Shown piece by piece: positions 25,720-36,860 of a stretch of 64,000 nt of DNA (position 1 is the first letter of the stretch; each line of letters opens with the position of its first letter). Both the position numbers and the translations under genes were made by a program. The notes beneath the pieces were generated by a model, which ran no database searches, was not told the DNA's origin, and worked only from the letters and a program-made list of their open reading frames with translations. Source of the stretch: Austropuccinia psidii. Its lineage: Eukaryota; Basidiomycota; Pucciniomycetes; Pucciniales; Sphaerophragmiaceae. The stretch is from contig JALGQZ010000018.1 of NCBI GenBank assembly GCA_023105745.1, forward strand, positions 13,454,273-13,518,272. The letters are read 5' to 3'.

Positions 25720-25860
25720 ATTTGAGGGCCTGGCCTGGTGTTTTACCTATTTTATACAAAATTTAGCTTTTTTTACCATTTTTAGACTATTTCTATGCTA
25801 ATTAGAGATTATGGACCTCTTTTATTGCTTATTTTGAATTTTATGAAACCATAAGAGGCC
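25720..25860 (+). mobile_element. Leader stub of the degenerate gypsy element
   Basis: TTTGAGGGCCTGGCC directly follows the LTR end and matches the primer-binding region (TTGGGGGCCTGGCC) of the element at 54860. The next 100 bp are T-rich like that element's leader, then similarity fades. So 24289 was a 5' LTR of an element whose coding region has been lost, not a solo LTR. Confidence 0.6.
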
Positions 25861-28779
25861 TAGAAGGGGATTAATTTTGTGGTTTTTTTCTCATGGTTTT
25901 TTAATTAAAAAAATAAAATCAAGTATACATATTCTTTCAAAAAAGGATTTATTTTTCATCATTTTAAAGAGTTATAGATATATAATTCATATTTATAAAA
26001 TACTATATTTTAAAAACAAGATATTAATATTTTCTTAGGGATTTGGTAAACCCACATAAGAAATTACATGTTTTTAATAAACACTTATGTGTTTTTGACA
26101 TAAATTGGTAAAAATACATATAGGGTTCCTTGGGCCCATTTTGAATTAGAATAAAACAGAAACAAAACCTAGAAAACCCCTCAAAAAAGGGGATAATATT
26201 TACATTATTACCCCCACATATAAATATGTGGTCTCAGATACACCTTCACACCTTTTATGGATTTAGTTTGCAAAATCAACTCATCAAAGCTTTAATGTTT
26301 TTTTTATGAAGCTATTGATTATAGTAACATATACTAAGAGTACTGTGACTGTCTTCAGTAGAAAATACAATATAATTAAATATTATAGCCACAAAATGAT
26401 TATTAAAAATAATTATATATATAATAAAGAAGATTTAATTGTTATTGATATAATAAGTTATAATTATTCTATTATTATTATAGTCACTGAAAGCTATAGT
26501 AATAAGAAATATCAAAGATCTCAATGAGACAATTATATGTGGAGAATTATAGTATACAACCACATATCAATAATAGAGGAATTATCTATAAAGGAAATAT
26601 CACACAAAATTTTCAGAGATAAATTTTATAGAGAAAATCTATATAAAAAAACTAATACTAGATAAAAAAAGATATAGAAATTAAGAAAACAATTATTTAG
26701 ATTCTTTATCTAATACAATAAGTCAAAATTAACAGCTAGAGTATTAAGTAACATTTGGAAGTTAAAAGAATGCCAAAGATTAATATATTAAAGGAATGAA
26801 ACAAATTTTTATTATACAATAAGACTTGAGCATTTATGAAGGAAAGTTGTGGGTTTAAAAGAAATCTTAAGACAACAAGTTTATATAATAAAATCAATTA
26901 TTGGTGATTAAAAAAAGAAAATGTGAATTGTTTGATTCCAAACCTTTATTTATAATTCATAAACAATTAAAATAACTCAAGAGTTACCTTAATAATATGA
27001 GATTTTATATGTAGTAAAATATTAAATGTTGCAAAATGTCTGATTTATTGAATGATAATGATGATGATGGAAAGAAAAACTGATGTAAAGGCTTCTTTTA
27101 TGCCTTCAGAGCATCTATCATGATAATTAATTGTCATAAAGGGCATGCTAATAGAAAACCTGAAAAGAAATTCCTAAAAATAAGGCTCTTAACTTGAGTT
27201 AATTTATTTTCAATTTCAACTTAATCTTACCAGTGTAATTCTTAACTCCAAGTAAAACTATTAATCCTTTTATTTTTTCATTTTGAGTCTTAATATAGAA
27301 TTAAATTATTCATATTGAATTTCATCATGTGAACAAATTTTAAATTACATTTTTATCAAAAATCTTTCAAGAAAGGTTTTTAATTAATTTTTAGAGAAAT
27401 CTTAATTTTCTCTGAGAATAATCAAAAAGGGAATTTCAAGCTTAAATACCAAAAAATCTTACTTATAAAGGATACTTAAAGCTTGATTTATACACAGACA
27501 TTATTCTTTTTTGAAGCTGTCCAAAATTTCAAGGAAATTCACAGGAAGGAGATTTTTTATAAATTTTTGATGTTATTTCTGTTTTTTAATGTAAAAATAG
27601 AAATAAACACTAAAACTTAGCTTTTGATAAGGTTTAAATTCTATCAAATTTTATTTTAAGCTTATTTAAGCTGTGAAATTTCTTGAAGCCTTTATTACAA
27701 GCCTGCATATGGGGATTTATCCTTTAGCAGCTTGAAATTCCTGTTCAAATGGGGCATAACCCAGTTTAAAATTGAATTTTGAATTAAAGTCTAAAATTAA
27801 TAGTTTCAATAAGGGTGAAAATACTTTTATAGAGGAGTAAAAAGGTATTTGGGCTCTTGCAGATCCCAAAAGTGGAGTACCCTGGCTCATTTTTCCTTTT
27901 CCCTTTGTGCCACTTTTTTGTGTAAATTTTTAACTCTTATTCATTTAAAGCCATGAAATGGCTTGAAAAAAAGTTAAATTGAGCTCACACAGTATTTACA
28001 GCCTGTATAGAAAATACTTAGCAAATTAAGTAAATATACACAACACTTTAATTGTAAATAATTGTTTTTAAGTTTGCATAAACCTTATTCCAATTTAAAT
28101 TTAAGTTTAAATTAAACAATTTAAAAATTTTAGTAAAAATGTTTAAAATGTGGAAATTGTACTGTTAGACTCTTGAATCTTTCAATAAAACTATAAATGA
28201 CCAATTTTGAGTATACCACCCTATGGGTATACCCTAGGTGATTTTTGGTGTAGAATCCAAAAATGACATCATATCCATAGCTTTGTTTATCCAAAATAGA
28301 GCTATACTTACTTTTTGTTATTATTTATTTTAAATTCATTTTATAAGTCTGTTTATGGCTAAATAAAACTTATAAAGAGTTGTTTGAGGCTTTATGGGTA
28401 TGTCATACATACCTCACAAGCTCACACAAGTGATTACTAAGTCCATGCCAAATTTGTATTACTGCAAAAGAACTATAATTTCACAGTTTTCCACTTTCAA
28501 TTTTTATTATAATATGAGCCTTTAAGAAAATTTCTGATAACTCAGCATATGTAAAAGTAATTGCTACAGTCATTCTCTGATGAAAATAATAACCACCATA
28601 AGGACAGGAAAATGAACTCCAGTCAGAGCTTTGAGTGAGTAAAAAGTACACACCTTGCCAAAGTATGCTTTGTTTTTTGTACCTGTAATTTAGAACTTTA
28701 AAATGAGTTGCTCCAATTTTTTCATTAAAAAAAACTTCTTATAAATTAACATACCATTTGCATGTTTATAACCACTGTT
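25861..28779. other. AT-rich spacer
   Basis: No gene recognised. 26040-26110 contains CTTATGTGTTTTTGAC and TTGGTAAA motifs related to those flanking the minisatellite at 4.4 and 6.4 kb. 26300-26530 is extremely A/T-rich, giving a spurious 73-codon frame. Confidence 0.5.
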
Positions 28780-30800
28780 TTAGGTGATATAAAATGGTAT
28801 TCCGTTACAGTTTTTCTTTGTCCAACATAATTAGATTATCAATAGCTTTTTATTTAACATCTGGATTTCAATGAGGCTTCTAGAAATATGTCAAATATAG
28901 GACTTATATTCAATTATCCCCTCATGGTCACATAATCATAATTCATACCATTATAAATACAACACCAGTAAAAGTTATATTCAGGCCAACCCCTGCAGCC
29001 TCATTTTAAGCTACAGGTACTTCTACATTATTGTTTTGCTTGAATTTATGAAGTTCTGCCTCTTGTGTAGCTGGGCCTATTTTTATGTCAACATGAGTAA
29101 AAATAATTTTGTTGTTTGCTAATACAACTACAATGCTACCAGTTTATCACCAATAATTGCAAATCAAAAGCTTTGTAATTATAAAAGAAGAGGTAAAAAA
29201 CAGAAGTTTCATATACAAAATAAGGTAAATAACAAAACAAACCAATCAATAGATGCTTTAAGCTGTGGAAAAATCATTGATTTTGGAGTTGAATCTTTGA
29301 TATTGTGGAATGATAAAAGAATTTTCAGGAGCCTCTGAACTTTGGTGCTTTCAAGACATGTTTTGGCATCAAAATGTGTCATTATGGTACTATTAAGAAA
29401 GATACCTTCTATCTGTGTACCATATGGGGAGATCATACCTTCACTGTCATATATACCCTCACTAAGCAGGTGATGATTGCAACAAAGGCAAAGTTTTTCT
29501 ATATACTTAAATAAAATTCCAGGGCCTTGATGAGATAATGATAAGAACTTCTTTTAAATCTCATTATATATATACAATGTCCAATCTGAGAGAGGTCCAT
29601 GGATATAATCATGATTAATTTCAAGTGTATCATTTGAAATGTTTTCCTTTTTTTTAGAGAAATATGCCTCAGGAATAAATGAAGGGGGCTATCATTTCTT
29701 GTTTTTGAGCTTGCGCAATATAGTTGGTGCCCAATTGTCTTGCATTTGATTTTGAGATGCTGTTTTGAAGGTTATTAGGCTCATCAAGTCATTTATACTG
29801 TTTTTAATATGGGTTCCCATCAGGAAAATGCATCTGAATGTTTGGATTACCTCAATTGCTTTGAAGAATGTTGACTCCTGACTTCTTATTTGGATAGCTA
29901 TGTTGATGTAATTTTGATAATTCTAATCAGAAACCCACCAATTATAAATCATAAGTATAAAACCTCATTGGGCCTCATATAGGACAACTCAGCAACACTG
30001 AATATCATAGATCCAAGAGCTTTCTATATTATTAGGCTGACCAAACTCATGGGCTAAAAATGATAGCTGGATATTACAATATCAGATTTGGATCATTTTA
30101 TAAGTCCAAGATCTCTTCTTTTACTCACATGATAGGTGACAAGCCTGAGTATGGATGTGTCTGTGTGGAATTTGATTTTATCTTCCAAATTAGTAATCAA
30201 ATTAGGTAAACATATTATGAGTGTGGAATGTTGTTTTTTATTAATAAATCTTATGGAGGGTAGAATTTGTTTTTTGGAGTCTTCAAGAGTCATTAATATG
30301 AGTGATATTCACTGAATTGATTTTCCTAGTACCATGCCATCTGAAAGAAAAGCCCCCAAGGGATTATGGCTGAAGGACTTTTGGAGGTCATTCACTTGCT
30401 TTTTTGTGATTCTATGTTTCAAATAAATTGTTATAGCTGAGTATGATTTTTTATTTAACCACAGAGAAGTTTATGATTTTACATTTGGGGTTTCTGTATC
30501 CTGGAGAAATTCTAATCCTTGCTTTTGATGAGGCTTGAGTGATTTTTTTAGAAATAGTATAAGGGATTGGATTTGTGGAACAAAATTTCCACTCAGAATC
30601 TTTGGGATCTATGAGAGAAAATCAGGTGAAAAAAATATGTTCTGAAAAGAAATAACTAATTGGGGCTCCATGTGTGAGAGAAGTGGAGAGCCACAATGTT
30701 CAGAGATGTTGTATTTGCCCATTTGGTGAATTAATAATGATTTCTGTCTAATGAGGTCAAATACATCAATTCTTGATGAGGAAAATGAAAAAATAAACAT
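28780..30800 (-). pseudogene. SNF2-family (RAD5/HLTF-like) helicase pseudogene
   Basis: Several minus-strand frames read the SNF2 ATPase motifs in correct order. Motif I: GAFLSDGMVLGKSIQ (about 30313-30358; usual form DxGxGKT). Motif Ia: STLIICLPNLITNLED (about 30180-30235). DIVISSYHF (30056-30084). Walker B: VVLYEAQ instead of DEAH (29967-29989). Motif III: FLMGTHIKNSINDLMSL (29768-29825; usual LTGTPIQN). C-terminal lobe: ESTKVQRLLKILL and KSMIFPQ (about 29260-29365). Motif V: AAGVGLN (about 28985-29010). Motif VI-like NPDVK...KAIDNLIML (28801-28890). Stops and frameshifts separate almost every block, and key residues in motifs I, II and III are altered. The protein family remodels chromatin or nucleic-acid complexes with ATP. 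Here it is a relic, probably of a duplicated host gene or transposon cargo. The piece at 30609-30800 (DVFDLIRQK, EHCGSPLLSH) may be its N-terminal neighbour. Confidence 0.8.
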
Positions 30801-33494
30801 TGATATTGGAATAGTGATGTGTATCTTGTTTTAAAACTTAAGCTTGAGAAAGCTTTCAATGAAGAATTTCTGGTTGGGGTTTTTCTCTAGATTGGTGTGC
30901 CACATGCCAGCAAGACCACAGGATATAGATAAATATGGGTCACTCAATGATGGTACCAGTGCAGATGTGAAGTCCAGAGGAAGGCCACCCCAAGATTCTC
31001 TTTTGTGTTTTGTATAAAAGAAATTTTTTTGACTTTTATGACATAAAAAAATTAATAATCCTGAGAAAAAGGTTTCTTAATGGGATTAGTGAGGAGTATG
31101 TGGGTTTTGAATATACCAAGACAATATGGCTTGGAAGAATCCATTTCTTTGGAAAAAGAATTTTTGGTTTGATCTTGACAGGAATGAATGGTAAATACAA
31201 TAAACTGGAGAGCAAGAATCTATACTAAGCTTATTTTTATACCAATCAGGCTGGCTTGTGGTTTGAAGTTTCTATTTGTATTATAAAGTATGTCATGGAA
31301 TTTCAATAAGCTATTATGTGAGTGAAAAATCAGGTCAAATTTCTTTTTCTGATTAATAGCTTGAGTGCATGGCAGATGATAATATCATTTGAAAATCAGA
31401 CACTTAAGCATAATATAATTATAAGCATTATGTCATTCTTTGCCACACATCTTATCACTTATGGGGATGAAGGGTTATTTTAACATCTTTTTGCTCAAGT
31501 AGGTGGCTTCTTGAAATAATAATCAGTTTATATTAATCTTCAGTAGAAAAAACATGCAAGTCAATTGAGAGAGGCAAGGAGCTTTATTCTTGGATATGTA
31601 AATATAATTCCATCAAGCTCTGCATTAAAAGAATATTGCTATTTAAATTCAGGAGCTTAAGCAGAATGAATGCAGGATAGTCCCAAAAATACTTAGCTAT
31701 ATAGATTTCTAGAAGGTAAAAAAATGAAAATCTGTAATCAAGTTTGCATCAGACCTCCCATTTTATGCATATGTTTTCTAGTATAATCTTGAAAAGATAT
31801 CTCAAAAGAAATAGAAAGTAACAAGGGTTTTATATTTTTTAAAGCTTAATTTTCTTCTGTGGATGTCTTCTTCATTTTGAAACCTTTCTTGAAGCCCATA
31901 TGTCTTCTCTTATTGAGCTATTTGATTCATACATATAAGGCTTTTAGCTCTTGAATATACCTTGGAGTTGATTTGGAAAGAAACACAAAAGTGAGTGATG
32001 GCGGGAAGTTCATCAATAATAGGAGTGGGCTCAGTGCTCTGGTGAAAATTAGTTTAATTTTTCCAGAGAATCTCAATAATACTCTGTTTGAAAAAAAAAA
32101 CCAAAAGTGTGGAGTATTGAGCAAATGATAGGCCATAGCCACAGAATCAGATGGGATATAGAATTGGTTGTATGGCTTATTTGTCAAAGAATGTTGGAAA
32201 CCATAACTAAACATATTCAAATCCTTCTCATCTCCATGAAAAAAGGTATGAAAACCATTCATTGTTATGATTAAGTTGGAGAAATACTGTAATTTTTGGT
32301 GAACTATTGGATTACATTCAATTAGCTAGGCTTCTTGCTTTATGTCATTATTCTCACATGCAGCAGATATGAAAAGAATCTTGATGGGGGAGGAAAACAA
32401 ATTTTCAAGCCTAGAAAGGATTATCCATTCTTCATTATATGCCTCTAATATTTCTGGATTCAATGAGGCCTTCCTGGAGTAAAAGCCTAGTTAAAGGGGA
32501 AGAAATTTAACAAAACAAACAAGAAGAGAAGTTTATAAATACTGACTTAAGGAATTACCACTATCAATTCAAAATCTAACTCCAACTACTTTCAATTAAC
32601 CATCAATAATATCACCATTGGATTTAACATGTGGAAAATATTAGACTCATTTGCAAAGTGATATTATTAATTGATGCAATGAGGTAAGAATTGGGGAAGG
32701 ATTATAAAATCAATTAAAGTGATTAATGAAGAGGGGCTCATGATTTTTTTAATTGAAACCTATTGAAGGATTTGTTGCTTCATTTATAAAGGGTAATAAG
32801 AGATTATTTATTCTATTGGACTTGGGCTTAAACAGAACTGTACTAAAATAAACTCTTGTTCTTGATGCATGGTCCAAAATTTGGGACAGTAATTTCCATG
32901 AAATTTGAAATCTTCTGTGTGAATGATTCGACTTCTTATTCAAAGATGAGTCATTTTTGGTTAAGGGGATATAATTTTCAGCTGGTGAAATAGTCCTTCC
33001 TGTTAAATGATTCTCAGAATTAAGAAATAACTCATTGTTGCTGCTTGTGTTTTAAGTTGAGTTTTTCAGAGTTATTGGATGCATTGAGTCACTAATTGAT
33101 TAAGGAAATTATTTACAAATAGTGGAATGGTCCTTCCAATGAAGTGTTTTCATTCATCATTAAATTGCTCAATAAAATTTGGGAGGTCAATGAGTTGGGA
33201 TGGTGAAGTTTGACTCATGATGGGTGAATAAGTGAAGAGCAAAAATTAAAGCTTTTCCCTAGAAAAATGTTTAAATTAATAATGAGCTTAAGTGTAAAAT
33301 AATAGATCACTTGGGCCCCTACAGCCCAAGTAAGCATAAATATTAAAAAAATTATTTAAAATTGGCCAAAGAAAAGGAAATGAAGAAATATCTTTATTTG
33401 TTTAATATTAACATATCAATTAAAACTAGAATTCTTTGCCTCTAGGAGCCCAAGCAAGCTTAGAAAGAAGTTTTGTGAATTCAAGTTCTTCCGT
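30801..33494. other. Weakly protein-like decayed region
   Basis: No motif recognised. A 111-codon minus frame (31927-32262) and smaller minus frames up to 32943 could be the N-terminal part of the SNF2 relic, since they share its strand and lie upstream of it, but nothing in them proves that. Confidence 0.35.
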
Positions 33495-33818
33495 TCCCAA
33501 ACCAAACTTGTTTTTCAGATCAGATCAATCAGACACCTATCCACTATTCAATCACATGCAAAACTCTAAGTAAGAAAATATTTCTATTGAAAAATTATTT
33601 ACAACACAGCTTAAAAGGTGATGAGTAAAGATTTAAATAGAATACAATCAACATACAAAAACCAATTGGAGATGAGCATAAAGAAAAAGAAAATAAGTGG
33701 AGATTAGAATCGAGTACCTCAAATCACCAAAAACAGAATTTCCTCTAACTTTTGGCTACCAATTTAATTATCACACACCTTCATCTTCAAAACTATTCCT
33801 CCACTCATGGAGGGTATT
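33495..33818 (+). repeat. Left arm of a 324-bp near-perfect inverted repeat
   Basis: Starts TCCCAAACCAAACTTG and ends CATGGAGGGTATT. Its reverse complement is found at 34194-34517 with a single mismatch that I could see (A versus G, arm position 11). Both ends stop sharply. No target duplication flanks the structure. Confidence 0.97.
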
Positions 33819-34193
33819 AGAATGGTGGCTGATCTAGGAGATGTTGCCTTTGTTACCCAAAACATTTACCTCCAGGATCAAAAGAACATCCGGATGTACG
33901 GCTTGGTGATCTTACTTTCAGAAACACATACTGGAGTTCAGTCATCAAGGATTAGAAAATCAAGCCTTGAACCCACAAAAATACTGATAGTGTCAGTATT
34001 GCAAATAGTGATGGAGATGAAAGTATTTATTTAGATGCTTCAGCTAATGAGTGTGACATAGAAAAAAGCTTAGTGGAGGGGGAGCTCATCAAGAATGACG
34101 AAAGAGAGGTGGAATTTTCAGAGGAAGAGAAGGATTTATTTAAAAAAAAACAACAAATATGTTTTGATGTCTGATACTTGGGAGAACAGAGTA
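33819..34193 (+). other. 375-bp loop of the inverted repeat with an acidic open stretch
   Basis: Between the arms one plus frame, about 33970-34172, is open for some 66 codons and reads an acidic Ser/Asp/Glu-rich peptide (for example SVSIANSDGDESIYLDAS, later VEFSEEEKDLFKKKQQ) before a stop. Another frame is open from 33807 for 75 codons and starts inside the left arm. Composition suggests a captured fragment of a gene or transposase N-terminus. It has no ATG of its own and no recognised domain. Confidence 0.4.
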
Positions 34194-34517
34194 AATACCC
34201 TCCATGAGTGGAGGAATAGTTTTGAAGATGAAGGTGTGTGATAATTAAATTGGTAGCCAAAAGTTAGAGGAAATTCTGTTTTTGGTGATTTGAGGTACTC
34301 GATTCTAATCTCCACTTATTTTCTTTTTCTTTATGCTCATCTCCAATTGGTTTTTGTATGTTGATTGTATTCTATTTAAATCTTTACTCATCACCTTTTA
34401 AGCTGTGTTGTAAATAATTTTTCAATAGAAATATTTTCTTACTTAGAGTTTTGCATGTGATTGAATAGTGGATAGGTGTCTGATTGATCTGATCTGAAAA
34501 ACAAGTCTGGTTTGGGA
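34194..34517 (-). repeat. Right arm of the 324-bp inverted repeat
   Basis: Reverse complement of 33495-33818 with one mismatch. Exactly the same length. A transcript through both arms would fold into a 324-bp duplex. Confidence 0.97.
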
Positions 34518-34859
34518 TTGCTATAAATCTCATTGTAAATAGTTGAAGGTGTGATTCATAAAGAATTGTAAATAGATTTCTGGGTGATGGGATTTGAAAT
34601 ACGGATTTTTTTAGAAGTATTGATAGAAGGATTTTTGAATAGTTGAAATGGTTTGAAAGAGTAGCTACATTGTAAAGATTGCATTTGGCTGGTATTTGAT
34701 TTGAGTGTGATTATGTGATAGCGAGTTTAGGGGAAATAAAGTTGCTCTCTGAAAGATTATCTGAGTTAGTCATGAGTCAGAACCAATTATTGAGTAAGAT
34801 AAGTCGAGCACAAACCAACTTTTTACTTCATCCTTGACTTTAAATGGATAGCTTTTTTA

Positions 34860-36860
34860 TCACTTGTACCAAAACACTGGGAAATTTGCATCACAGTGTC
34901 CATTCTGGTACTTTTCTAAAAGCCAAGTGCCTAATAATAGAGAAGACGAAACTATTTCTACCAAGCCAGTTTGATTTAGATGAACTACTGAAAACCGTTC
35001 AAAAGCGCTTTCTAGCCATTTTTTCTCACCCCACTTGCTTTTTTCTAATTTAAAGTGCTTGACTAAAAGAAGAATGTCTTCTGTTTCTTCATTTGTTACC
35101 TTCAAAATGTGCAACAAAATTCCAAATCAAATCTGAGTGTGGTCAATATATTTAATCATATCATTTTGTTCTTCACTAATTAAACAATATTCCGTGTAAA
35201 TAGCTGAAACTTCTTTTTAATAGTTTAACAAGACCTCTGCATCTTCTGGGTGAGCTATATGAGAGTCATCCCTAAGATGGGGCTGTATGATTTGCAAATG
35301 TGATAAGATAGTGATGTAAGTAGCACGATCCATCCAAAAGATCACTTCATTCCTGTCTTGGTGTTTTTCATGCCCATCCCAGTCCTTTTCCTCCATCAGG
35401 CGCTGGAATTGACAAAAAGATCTCATGATTGTTGGCCTAAATTTCCCTTGAGGGAAGCAATATGTTAGCACTACCATAAAAGTAAAGCACTACCTCACTA
35501 ACCAATTTGGCCAGAAGCTTCTATTTGTTGGAGAATCCCATTCAACCTCTCACCTTCGAAATTGGCCATTCCTATCAAAGGTCCCCACCACCACAGTTGA
35601 GTTTCATTATGCAAGGAATAGTGATGATTGGGATTGATTGGATAGCCTTGAAACAACCTTCCTGAAGTTTTACAATAGTTGAAGTATTCCTCACTTAATT
35701 TTAAACAGTTGAAATTGGAGATTGATCTTGCTTTCAAGATGTGTGTACATACCATCAATGCACAGAAATTTTCCACAAACAGGCATACTTTTTCCACTTC
35801 ACTTGGCTTGTTTGTGTACTTCTAAATACTCCAAATGAATGTAACAATTGCCACTAATGGTAAGTATATGGAGAAATGTGACTTCCATCCACTTTCCTTA
35901 TTTTCCCCCTCCTTTTCCTGTCCAAGCCGTTTTGGGATGTGAGTGACACCCATTGGAAAAAGCTACAGCCATATTGTGGCCTTGCTCCCATGAAAGGCAA
36001 GTATGACCTGTTGTATCACCATCTTCCATTTCAAAGTTGTCTTCAGATGAAGTGTAATTGGCTTTGGCTTTATTTGTTTCAAATTTTTTAAACTACTACT
36101 ACCATCAATTTAGGAAAAGGCTTTACAGTATTCCTTCAAACCAATTGTACATGATGCCCATTGGATCCCAATATGCCAGGCAGTTCAGCTCTCACCACAT
36201 AATACCAGTCTTATTAAAAATTGTAGTACATTCTGTGTCATTCTTCAATTGTTTTAATGCTTGTGAGTTTTCTTCAAAATTGCGCGTTTGTTGAAGTCTT
36301 CCTATTTTCAAGCTCTGAAGGTCTGCCTTTGAACAGTCACACCAAGAACAAAATCAAGTAACAGACTGTGAAGCAAAGCCAGCTACCAAATCCCCGAGAA
36401 AGCAACCGAGAGGTACCACAAAACTGTGACCATTAAGATATTGGGGTGTTTGAATGATGATTCCTGAATATAGTAGAACAATTTCATCAACAAAAAGTCC
36501 TAGGGTATTATTGATGGCTACCATATTTCGTTGAGTGGGTTCTGGAAAAAGGACATAAAGGAATGTGTTTTCAACCTTCCATCAACTCTTTGGGGTACAG
36601 TTAAGGAGGTTTAGAGAAAGAACTCCCAGGGAGACGTTTTTTACATCTGCCTTGTTTGGAAGGGATTAAACTAGTCAGTAAATAAACTAAATACCAGCTC
36701 AAGGGTTAGTGAGCTGTTTTTTTTTGAAATTTAGGGTAGAGAGCTTCCAATGAAGGTTATTGTTGAGAGTTTTAAATAGAATTGTTTGGGGCAAGTACAG
36801 ATTTCTTCCAATTTCAAATTCATTCTTCACTTTGTGGAATGAACCATCTTAGCCAGTTTA
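34860..36860 (-). pseudogene. Plavaka/CACTA-like transposase pseudogene
   Basis: Read on the minus strand, in order: NEFEIGRNLYLPQTILFK (about 36730-36830), NVSLGVLSLNLLN (36590-36660), GCFLGDLVAGFASQSVT then FCSWCDCSKADLQSLKIG after a stop (36300-36430), LAYWDPMGIMYNWFEGIL (36120-36200), NPNHHYSLHNETQLWWWGPL and FEGERLNGILQQ (35500-35650), MRSFCQFQRLMEE (35390-35430), then a poorly conserved tail to 34860. These blocks (the cysteine motif, the DP...M.N...GIL signature and the NHH...WGP...ERLNGILQ block) are those I know from basidiomycete Plavaka/CACTA-type DDE transposases. Blocks sit in different frames with stops, so the gene is dead. No terminal inverted repeats were identified. Confidence 0.75.
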
